A stretch of 28,521 nt of DNA from a virus: positions 1-28,521 of IMG/VR virus record IMGVR_UViG_3300043419_000243; one strand, written 5' to 3'. Below the pieces are notes generated by a model, which saw only the letters and a list, made by a program, of their open reading frames with translations, was not told the origin of the DNA and ran no database searches. Below, piece by piece: positions 23,559 through 28,521 of this stretch. The stretch's first letter is position 1. Each line of letters begins with the position of its first letter. The translations under genes and the position numbers were made by a program.

Positions 23559-24005
23559 ATGCCAAAACTTGACAACTTCTTTAACACTGATGTCTTAGGC
23601 GAAATGAGTCCTGGGGCACAACGCAGTATTGATGCCAAGGTAGCGGCTGGAGGTTGGTCAAGTGCTGATGAAGCCGCTAAGACCAAAGCAGTGGCAGATG
23701 CGGCAGCACAGGTAGCAGTCCAAGGTGCCACTAACACTCTTGAAACTGATGACAAGTTTGGCAACTTTATTAACAGTAGATGGAGACCCATGATGGCGTT
23801 CATCTATATGATTACTTGTGCCACAGACTTCGTAATATTCCCAGTGCTATGGAGTGTATTACAAGCAGTACAAGGTGGGCAAGTAACAAGCCAATGGAGT
23901 CCGTTGACATTACAAGGTGCGGGCCTGTATCACATAGCAATGGGTGCTGTGCTTGGACTTGCCGCATATGGTCGTAGTCAAGAAAAGATAGCAGGCAAAT
24001 CCTGA
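23559..24005 (+). CDS. Holin of the GTA 3-TM type
   Basis: A 148-residue protein that probably permeabilises the inner membrane at lysis. An Ala-rich soluble N-terminus (SSADEAAKTKAVADAAAQVA) leads to NSRWRPMMAFIYMITCATDF (72-91), the RP(L/M)MA...D(F) signature of GTA-type holins, with a first membrane region about 77-103. A second, about 117-137, is PLTLQGAGLYHIAMGAVLGL, also family-typical, ending in the conserved QEKI. It begins 1 bp after the coiled-coil gene. The expected third segment is short. No endolysin gene lies next to it, which is unusual. Confidence 0.75.
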   Translation: MPKLDNFFNTDVLGEMSPGAQRSIDAKVAAGGWSSADEAAKTKAVADAAAQVAVQGATNTLETDDKFGNFINSRWRPMMAFIYMITCATDFVIFPVLWSVLQAVQGGQVTSQWSPLTLQGAGLYHIAMGAVLGLAAYGRSQEKIAGKS

Positions 24006-24025
24006 GTTGGTAAAGTTCCATATAT

Positions 24026-24056
24026 AAAAGCGTAGACTGATTATCTACGCTTTTTT
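24026..24056 (+). terminator. Strong intrinsic terminator ending the late operon
   Basis: AAAAGCGTAGA (24026-24036) and TCTACGCTTTT (24044-24054) form a perfect 11-bp stem with a CTGATTA loop and a run of six T (24051-24056). It lies 20 bp after the holin stop and separates lysis genes from the two genes that follow. Confidence 0.9.
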
Positions 24057-24067
24057 ATTGAATAGCA

Positions 24068-24694
24068 ATGACTTTCCAAAAACCCTCAAGCCAACTTGTG
24101 GCAAATAAATGGCATCCCATGGCAGGTGATGGCACAGCAAAATATCCCAGTGCTCAAGCAGTATTACGAGCCAGTCTAGGAGAAGTCAATTATAAGTTTG
24201 TAAGTGAAACTGTAACAAGCGAACATGTAAGATGTGCTTGTGTGATGCCAGTCCACTTACCGTTCAGCCACTTATTAGATGTGCCTTGGGCCATGGTGTA
24301 TAGAGCACCTGATTATCGCATGATCATTGTTAGTGTGTTGGACACAGTCAAGTGGTTGGATCTTGCACGTATGACTGGTTCTATAAACTGGTTCAAAGCA
24401 TCTAACATGACCGTGACTTATCAATGGGAGCCACCTGTTCGTGATTCCACGGGCAATAAAGTTCGCCCACCTAATGCCTTGGGTGTAACATCAACAATAT
24501 CAAACAACGCATTATTTGGTTCTCAAAAAAAGGAATATGACCGCGAAGAAGTCCTAAGTGATTTGAGAGCGGGTATACTAACACGAACAGAGATTGCTGA
24601 CAAGTATGAACTAAGTCGCAACCGTATTCATATCATTGCCAAGCAGTATGGCATTACCGCGGATACAAGAAGAATTCCAGTTATAGGAGCATGA
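24068..24694 (+). CDS. Orphan protein with C-terminal helix-turn-helix
   Basis: A 208-residue protein. The first about 150 residues have no recognised family and contain several aromatic and Met-rich strands (VPWAMVYRAPDYRMIIVSVL). The C-terminal 50 residues contain a helix-turn-helix: EEVLSDLRAGILTRTEIADK then YELSRNRIHIIAKQYGI. It could be a DNA-binding regulator, for example of the late or early operon, or a DNA-modifying or virion protein carrying a DNA-binding tail. It begins 11 bp after a strong terminator, and no clear ribosome-binding site or promoter is seen before ATG 24068. The next gene follows after one base. Confidence 0.6.
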   Translation: MTFQKPSSQLVANKWHPMAGDGTAKYPSAQAVLRASLGEVNYKFVSETVTSEHVRCACVMPVHLPFSHLLDVPWAMVYRAPDYRMIIVSVLDTVKWLDLARMTGSINWFKASNMTVTYQWEPPVRDSTGNKVRPPNALGVTSTISNNALFGSQKKEYDREEVLSDLRAGILTRTEIADKYELSRNRIHIIAKQYGITADTRRIPVIGA

Positions 24695-24695
24695 C

Positions 24696-24980
24696 ATGGC
24701 AAGGCCATCACCAACTGTATTATTACAGCACATTTACGAAGATGAACGAGCATTAGAAATATGTGAAGCAGATTTCACTTGGGGAGTTTATTATAAAGGC
24801 AAACCAATTGCAATTAAAAACATTCCCAGCGTTGAACATCCATATCCTGGGCCAAAATATCCGCGTGTGAACTTTCAAAACTTGGCTCACGCATTACGCT
24901 TGCGGGACAAGATGAACACTTTGTTTAACACAGAAGATTTTAGTGTAGTACGAATGGAAGCTGGTTACACAATGAAGTAG
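24696..24980 (+). CDS. Hypothetical protein, 94 residues
   Basis: A soluble 94-residue protein of unknown function, with a Pro/Tyr-rich middle (SVEHPYPGPKYPRVNFQNLA) followed by a helix (HALRLRDKMNTLFNT). ATG 24696 lies one base after the upstream stop, with TAGGAG about 7 nt upstream, so it is coupled to the helix-turn-helix gene. The two form a separate unit between the late terminator and the structured intergenic region. Confidence 0.6.
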   Translation: MARPSPTVLLQHIYEDERALEICEADFTWGVYYKGKPIAIKNIPSVEHPYPGPKYPRVNFQNLAHALRLRDKMNTLFNTEDFSVVRMEAGYTMK

Positions 24981-24986
24981 CCATAA

Positions 24987-25158
24987 GAAAAGGACCAAGT
25001 TGTATAACAAACGTTATACTGTGCCCCAACAGCACCTTGATCCTCTTCCCTGGTTTGGCGTAATTAGGATGGCGTCCCAATTACAATTAAATTAAATGAC
25101 AAACAAGCGACGAGATATATACTCACCAAACCAGTAGCAAGCAATATGCTTTGCTTGC
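24987..25158 (-). ncRNA. Putative structured minus-strand RNA with three-way junction
   Basis: Read on the minus strand there are, in order: a perfect 8-bp hairpin (25158-25151/25144-25137); an 11-bp long-range helix (25134-25124/25060-25050) enclosing a 9-bp hairpin with a CGCCA loop (25083-25061); and a three-way junction made of a 13-bp helix (25048-25036/24999-24987) around a 4-bp/7-nt hairpin (25035-25021) and a perfect 7-bp hairpin (25019-25002). Gaps between elements are 0-2 nt. All four non-Watson-Crick positions (24990/25045, 24995/25040, 25066/25078, 25059/25125) are G.U on the minus strand but A.C on the plus strand. A U-rich end (CCTTTTCTT) follows the last helix. The RNA and its ends are inferred. 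Confidence 0.45.
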
Positions 25159-25161
25159 ATG

Positions 25162-25191
25162 TTTATATTTATACAACTTTCAAATACGCAA
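25162..25191 (-). promoter_or_regulatory. Weak candidate promoter for the minus-strand RNA
   Basis: On the minus strand TTGCGT (25191-25186) and TATAAA (25167-25162) are 18 bp apart; an overlapping TATAAATA lies at 25173-25166. Transcription would begin near 25155, just at the first hairpin of the putative RNA. The -35 is poor, so this is tentative. Confidence 0.25.
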
Positions 25192-25255
25192 CACACCAAA
25201 GCCCCAGCATTTGGGCAGTTTAACCAAAAGTAAGTAAAATTTGCTTCATTTGAGC

Positions 25256-25275
25256 ACTTGATCTATACATCAAGT
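25256..25275. promoter_or_regulatory. Operator-like palindrome over the early promoter
   Basis: ACTTGAT (25256-25262) and ATCAAGT (25269-25275) are perfect 7-bp arms with a 6-bp centre (CTATAC). The left arm includes most of the -35 and the right arm lies in the spacer, so a bound dimer would block RNA polymerase. The sequence binder is unknown; the helix-turn-helix protein at 24068 is one candidate. Confidence 0.5.
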
Positions 25276-25286
25276 ATAAGTATAAT
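25258..25286 (+). promoter_or_regulatory. Strong sigma70-like early promoter
   Basis: TTGATC (25258-25263) and a consensus TATAAT (25281-25286) are separated by exactly 17 bp. Transcription would begin near 25293, about 55 nt before ATG 25349, and could run through all small early genes, helicase and primase to the terminator at 2100. Confidence 0.65.
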
Positions 25287-25348
25287 ATACAATGTTATCG
25301 CCCAAACGATACCAATGTAGAAAGACAAACAAATGAAAGCGATATATT

Positions 25349-25789
25349 ATGGTAAACCACACAGAAGATTTTGCGAACTGGATTCAGTCCTGGTCCACTA
25401 GGCTGGAGAATGCCTACAACAGCGGCATTGATTATGAAGGATGGCCACGTTTCTTAGAAGCATTACAGCACTTTGAAAAGAACGGCTACTTTACTCCAGG
25501 TCAAATTGATTACTTTCTTAGACGCGATCCTCGTCTAGGCCACGGTAAGTTAAAAGATTACAACACATTCAAAGGCTACAATAGGAAATTAGGCAGTATT
25601 CTGCCTGCTCCTGTTGACGCAATAATTCATGGTAAGTTTGTAGCATGGACTACTCCTTATCAGAATATGCCTGACCTCACCAAGAGGCTGGCATCACAAG
25701 CACCTGGATGGGAATACAATCCCAGAACCAAGTCTTGGCAGGGAAAGAACCCTGTGGTCCAACAACGATTGACGGACATTTTTAATTAA
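25349..25789 (+). CDS. First early gene, orphan 146-residue protein
   Basis: The first gene after the early promoter. It is soluble, rich in Trp, Tyr and Phe (FANWIQSWSTRLENAYNSGI; FTPGQIDYFLRRDPRLG), and ends in WEYNPRTKSWQGKNPVVQQR. There is no membrane segment, metal motif or helix-turn-helix, and no known family. First early genes of small phages are often host-takeover or anti-defence proteins, so this is a candidate on position only. The ribosome-binding site for ATG 25349 is weak (GAAAG 25335-25339); ATG 25333 opens only a 22-codon frame. Confidence 0.65.
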   Translation: MVNHTEDFANWIQSWSTRLENAYNSGIDYEGWPRFLEALQHFEKNGYFTPGQIDYFLRRDPRLGHGKLKDYNTFKGYNRKLGSILPAPVDAIIHGKFVAWTTPYQNMPDLTKRLASQAPGWEYNPRTKSWQGKNPVVQQRLTDIFN

Positions 25790-25801
25790 AGAGAACTTAC
25801 A

Positions 25802-26020
25802 ATGACAACAATAAAAGTATTTGAATACAAGTATGAAGTATCATGCGAAGATGATACTTCAGCAGAATACTATTGTAGCACCTACAATGAAGCACACAAA
25901 CTATTTTGTAGTTTAATTGAGCAAGGATATACACCATATCTAACTACAAATGATAAATTTGATGCTACCACAGACATGCTCAGTAGACATGTTGCTTTAA
26001 GTAAAATATTAGGGAAATAA
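25802..26020 (+). CDS. Small acidic orphan, 72 residues
   Basis: Second early gene, beginning 12 bp after the previous stop with AGAGAACTT upstream. It is a 72-residue acidic protein with strands (TIKVFEYKYEVSCEDDTS) and helices (YNEAHKLFCSLIEQGY; MLSRHVALSKILGK), and it contains three cysteines (one in SCEDD, one in YYCST, one in LFCSL). It has no recognised family. Its small size, charge and early position fit phage inhibitors of host or defence proteins, but there is no direct evidence. Confidence 0.65.
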   Translation: MTTIKVFEYKYEVSCEDDTSAEYYCSTYNEAHKLFCSLIEQGYTPYLTTNDKFDATTDMLSRHVALSKILGK

Positions 26021-26021
26021 T

Positions 26022-26243
26022 ATGAAAATTGAAATTACAGATTTAGAACAAATCAACGCACCATTCACAATGGACATCACAGACTTTGAACAAGAAGGTT
26101 TTGATGTTTATCGCAGGGCACATGATACTTGGGGTGAAGAAAACTGGCATGTCATGGCTGTAACACACGATGGTGTTGAGTTGGGGCGTATGCTTAACAG
26201 TAGCACCATGGTTCCTGTTGTTGTTCCAAACGAAGACGCATAA
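26022..26243 (+). CDS. Small acidic orphan, 73 residues
   Basis: Third early gene, starting 1 bp after the previous stop, so translation is probably coupled. It is strongly acidic (DITDFEQEGFDVYRRAHDTW; GEENWHVMAVTHDGVELG), predicted to be mixed alpha/beta, with no membrane segment. No family is recognised. An acidic small protein could mimic nucleic acid, but the spacing of charges shows no clear DNA-mimic pattern. TAAGGAAC after its stop serves as ribosome-binding site for the next gene. Confidence 0.65.
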   Translation: MKIEITDLEQINAPFTMDITDFEQEGFDVYRRAHDTWGEENWHVMAVTHDGVELGRMLNSSTMVPVVVPNEDA

Positions 26244-26252
26244 GGAACTAAA

Positions 26253-26456
26253 ATGAAACTAACACCTACAGCCACCAAAATTATTATTGAAGACTTCTTA
26301 GTAAGACTAAGAGAAAACAAAGCCACACTACAAGACTTTGAAACTATATTTGACATTGCTGAAGATAGCAATGTTATAATTCCTCCTCCAGTACGTGAGT
26401 TCCTATTGGGCTTGCGTGAGAAACTTAAAATGGATTTAGGAGGAGAGCAGTTATGA
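26253..26456 (+). CDS. Small helical orphan, 67 residues
   Basis: Fourth early gene: 67 residues, largely helical (KIIIEDFLVRLRENKATLQD; VREFLLGLREKLKMDLGGEQ), with a good AAGGAA before ATG 26253. No family is recognised. The stop overlaps ATG 26453 of the next gene as ATGA. An AGGAGAG sequence just before its stop supplies the next gene's Shine-Dalgarno and encodes part of its C-terminus. Confidence 0.65.
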   Translation: MKLTPTATKIIIEDFLVRLRENKATLQDFETIFDIAEDSNVIIPPPVREFLLGLREKLKMDLGGEQL

Positions 26457-26899
26457 AACAATACAAATATAGAGTTATGTCCTGGGCGTTTGTCCCAGAT
26501 AACAAAGATAGAAGATATTGGCCTGAAGGCGAATTGCGTGAAGTTAAACGCCGCCATTTTAAAAATGTTGAAAAAATGAACGAATATGTGTTCATGGAAC
26601 AACTACTAGGCAGAACTGTTGAAGTGATGGACATGGAACAATTTTATGAAAACTATCCTGACCAGCCAGATGCAATATTAACATACTATCGTCTTATGAA
26701 TCATAACCGCATTGAAGATGCCCGTAGATTTTTACGCGGAGAAATTGATACAGAACTCCATTTTGCTTTAGAAGATAGACCAGGTTCAGTTGGATTGGGT
26801 AGATTACGAACCGCATTAAAGAAAATGATGGGTGGTAATACTCTTTGCATAGAGCCAAAAGGTGTTGATAGTTATACAGCAGTGGAGTTTCAATTATGA
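26453..26899 (+). CDS. Orphan protein with helicase-like C-terminal tail
   Basis: A 148-residue protein directly upstream of the helicase and overlapping it by 4 nt (ATGA). The first about 115 residues (MKQYKYRVMSWAFVPDNKDR and on) match nothing I know. The last about 30 (RLRTALKKMMGGNTLCIEPK, then GVDSYTAVEFQL) look like the sensor-1 side of an SF3/DUF5906 helicase. They share nine identical residues (EPKGVDSYT) with the downstream helicase, encoded by 28 identical nucleotides. The tail thus seems derived from a helicase copy. It may be a recombination scar, a fused regulatory tail or, less likely, an assembly error. Confidence 0.65.
   Translation: MKQYKYRVMSWAFVPDNKDRRYWPEGELREVKRRHFKNVEKMNEYVFMEQLLGRTVEVMDMEQFYENYPDQPDAILTYYRLMNHNRIEDARRFLRGEIDTELHFALEDRPGSVGLGRLRTALKKMMGGNTLCIEPKGVDSYTAVEFQL
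26852..26879. repeat. 28-nt exact direct repeat, copy 1
   Basis: These 28 nt at the end of the orphan gene are identical to 27862-27889 inside the helicase gene and are read in the same frame in both (EPKGVDSYT). If a 3-nt gap is allowed, four more bases (TGGA) match afterwards. The copies are 1,010 bp apart. Confidence 0.85.
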
Positions 26900-28521
26900 A
26901 CGAAGAAGCAACATTAAATGAATCCACATTGAAGAACCAATATCTTTCAAAGATAAAGGAACTAAGAAATAAAATTGCTGATAAGACTAAGCTATTACAA
27001 ACAGAAACAGATGAACATGTAAGAGAGGCCTATGAAAAAACCATTACAACCAGCAATGAAGAACTAGAAGAAACACAAAAAGAGTTAAATGCGTTAAACG
27101 AAGAAAAGAATAAAACCATTAAAAAAGCTTTGGAAGATTTGATTCGTGGCACCAATAACAATGACAAGTTAAAGCGTGTGCATATTGCTTACATTGCTAC
27201 AGATGACAAGTATGTAATCATTAAAAACTATTCTAAAACTGACAAGCGTGTAAACATTCGTGAAAACAGTTTAACGGCATCTAAGATGGTTGGTATCTTA
27301 AACAACTTAATTGGTAAGCCTGGCTTTTTTGATACCTTCAGTGGGCAAGGCGGTGCAGATAGATTGCGAACAGCATTTGAACGTGCTGGTGCAAGTTATA
27401 TGATCCGCACTAGTAGTTTTGATGATCCAAAATGGGATGTCAAATATGTTTTTAATGCGTTACAGATTCAAAGGGAATTTTGGGCACCAATTGATCAAGG
27501 TGATGATTATGATCCTGCATTTGATGATCTAATGTATAGTTTAGGTGGTGGCAAAGATGAAAACATTGCACACTTAGAACAATGGGTACCTTACAAGTTT
27601 TTGTATCCTGAAAAACTTGTGTCTACACCAAATATAAACTTAACTGGTATCCCTGGTGGTAATGGTAAAGGTTTGTTTTGTAAGATCCTTAGTAGTGTGT
27701 TTACATTGTTAGGTGTAGGTTGGATTAAAGGTAAAAACTTAACAGGTGGCTTTAATGCAAACATGGAAGGTAAAGTTATCAATGTATTTGATGATGAAAA
27801 GAAAGATAAGTTTCCAAATGATGAACTAAAGCAAAATACTGGCAACGGCAATATTGTTGTTGAGCCAAAAGGTGTTGATAGTTATACAGTGGATGCTACC
27901 GCTAACATTTTGGTCATGGACAATACTGGATTAATTAAATTGGTAGGTGGTGGTTCTGGTGGTGAGGATAGACGTTGGAGTATTATTACAACTGAAATTT
28001 CACTATTGGACCACTTGATGCAAAAGTATACTTTGACAGCAGATCAAGCAAAAAAGAAGGCTGAAGATATGGCCGCTATATTTGAGGATCGTATTGCATG
28101 TGGTAAGTGGCTTGCGGCAATGATTAAAAAACATAGTGTAAGCACAATGTCTGTATTGCGTCCATTACACGGGCAAGATTATCAACGCAGACTTATTGAT
28201 CAACGTGATAACTGGATTGAGATATTTGAAAGAGTATTGCCCATTTTTGTGGACCAAAAAATCTTACCATTCAAGTTCTTAAAGGAAATTGTAGAAGCGG
28301 AAACTGGGGAAAAGATCAAGAAGCCAGCTACACTTAGCAGTAAGTTTGATGAGTTCTTAAGCAGAAACGGACACCGCAATGTAGAAAAGGTAGAAGGGCT
28401 TAGTGTTAAAATTATTCACAGCAAGTCACCTAGTTCACAAGAAAACTTGCGTGGTGCTGTTCGCAGACTTGATCCTAGTGTATCAACATTTGATTATGCT
28501 ATGATTAGTAATGGTTTGTAC
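26896..28521 (+). CDS. SF3-type (DUF5906-like) replicative helicase, N-terminal part
   Basis: The first 542 codons of a 634-codon product; the rest continues at 2-406 through the circular junction. It probably unwinds DNA ahead of the primer made by the adjacent primase. The N-terminus (about 10-85) is a charged coiled coil. Walker A is GIPGGNGKG (251-259, Lys258). The Walker-B-like strand is VINVFDDE (294-301). IVVEPKGVDSY (320-330) with the strand ANILVMDNTG (336-345) takes the sensor-1 position, and a GGEDRRW segment (355-361) may supply the arginine finger. This order is typical of SF3/DUF5906 phage primase-helicases. ATG 26896 overlaps the upstream stop as ATGA, with GGAG 26884-26887 upstream. 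Confidence 0.85.
   Translation, partial: MNEEATLNESTLKNQYLSKIKELRNKIADKTKLLQTETDEHVREAYEKTITTSNEELEETQKELNALNEEKNKTIKKALEDLIRGTNNNDKLKRVHIAYIATDDKYVIIKNYSKTDKRVNIRENSLTASKMVGILNNLIGKPGFFDTFSGQGGADRLRTAFERAGASYMIRTSSFDDPKWDVKYVFNALQIQREFWAPIDQGDDYDPAFDDLMYSLGGGKDENIAHLEQWVPYKFLYPEKLVSTPNINLTGIPGGNGKGLFCKILSSVFTLLGVGWIKGKNLTGGFNANMEGKVINVFDDEKKDKFPNDELKQNTGNGNIVVEPKGVDSYTVDATANILVMDNTGLIKLVGGGSGGEDRRWSIITTEISLLDHLMQKYTLTADQAKKKAEDMAAIFEDRIACGKWLAAMIKKHSVSTMSVLRPLHGQDYQRRLIDQRDNWIEIFERVLPIFVDQKILPFKFLKEIVEAETGEKIKKPATLSSKFDEFLSRNGHRNVEKVEGLSVKIIHSKSPSSQENLRGAVRRLDPSVSTFDYAMISNGLY
27862..27889. repeat. 28-nt exact direct repeat, copy 2
   Basis: Second copy of the 28-nt repeat first seen at 26852-26879. 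Here it encodes EPKGVDSYT at helicase residues 323-331, at the sensor-1 side of the ATPase, where the sequence is functionally constrained. Confidence 0.85.
28395..28521 (+). repeat. 127-bp terminal direct repeat (contig overlap)
   Basis: Bases 28395-28521 are identical to 1-127. A length of exactly 127 equals a common maximum assembly k-mer, so this is more likely the assembler's closure of a circular or circularly permuted molecule than a real phage terminal repeat. The helicase frame continues intact across it. Confidence 0.9.

Larger units (their letters stand above)
24981..25348. other. Structured intergenic region between late and early genes
   Basis: 368 bp without a convincing gene. 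The left part (24987-25158) is packed with inverted repeats that form a compact RNA on the minus strand. The centre (25160-25255) is AT-rich with a weak minus-strand promoter and a GCCC/GGGC hairpin (25201-25216). The right part holds the early promoter and operator (25256-25286) and a 5-bp hairpin in the leader (TATCG 25296-25300, CGATA 25307-25311). It may also contain the origin or packaging start, which I cannot decide. Confidence 0.6.

Noticed and set aside
24992-25043. tRNA-like reading of the three-way junction on the minus strand
   Set aside because: A 7-bp acceptor-like stem and a D-arm-like hairpin are present, but there is no T-arm or TTCGA loop, the middle hairpin has the wrong loop size, and the closing helix is 13 bp long.
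24987-25048. Hammerhead ribozyme at the three-way junction
   Set aside because: The junction has only 0, 1 and 2 unpaired bases, so the conserved CUGANGA and GAAA core cannot be present on either strand.
26108-26602. Minus-strand open frame (164 codons) across three early genes
   Set aside because: The plus-strand genes are coupled by overlaps and good ribosome-binding sites; the antisense frame has none.
28395-28521. Genuine phage direct terminal repeat
   Set aside because: A length of exactly 127 is a standard assembly k-mer overlap and the sequence lies within a coding region with no packaging-site features; contig circularity is the simpler explanation.

Overview
The window is one contig carrying what looks like the complete genome of a small tailed phage with siphovirus-type morphology. 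The first 127 bases recur exactly as the last 127 (1-127 = 28395-28521), and the helicase gene that runs off the right edge continues in frame from the left edge. The genome is therefore circular or circularly permuted, about 28,394 bp. All convincing genes lie on the + strand, the genetic code is standard, and base composition is AT-rich (roughly 40% GC by eye). I see no integrase, no recognisable repressor and no tRNA, so a strictly lytic phage is likeliest. The host cannot be read from the sequence; the gene set fits a Gram-negative (proteobacterial) host, but that is inference.

Early/replication block (25258 through the circle junction to about 2130). A 368-bp intergenic region (24981-25348) contains a strong sigma70-like promoter with a palindromic operator-like site. 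It drives five small orphan genes, then an SF3-type helicase (26896-28521 continuing as 2-406), an archaeo-eukaryotic-type primase (452-1378), a small orphan gene and a KGAGRP-motif protein, and ends at an intrinsic terminator (2100-2131). The helicase/primase boundary carries seven ACCCTG(C) repeats, an iteron-like cluster that is a candidate origin or regulatory site. No DNA polymerase is seen; primase plus helicase probably seed replication that the host completes.

Switch region (about 2132-2784). An extended -10 promoter precedes a 56-codon gene. A second promoter lies about 90 bp upstream of a perfect terminator, just ahead of the late genes. This resembles a lambda PR'-type leader and would suit antitermination control.

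Late block (2785-24056). In order: HExxH protein, small terminase, small orphan, large terminase, portal, scaffold, major capsid protein, two connector/completion proteins, tail tube, 56-codon orphan, tail assembly chaperone G with a programmed -1 frameshift to T on the lambda heptamer GGGAAAG, gp10-like protein, tape measure, distal tail proteins, GNAT-like protein, 1511-residue tail-tip protein, an unknown virion protein, a highly repetitive tail fibre, and a lysis cassette (basic micropeptide, overlapping ORF, coiled-coil membrane protein, GTA-type holin). A strong terminator closes it. No endolysin is recognisable. Two further genes follow, one with a C-terminal helix-turn-helix.

The most interesting unexplained signal is in 24987-25158: four adjoining helices, including a compact three-way junction, in which all four non-Watson-Crick positions are G.U wobbles only if the RNA is read from the minus strand. 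This suggests an undescribed structured antisense-strand RNA of about 170 nt between the late and early operons.
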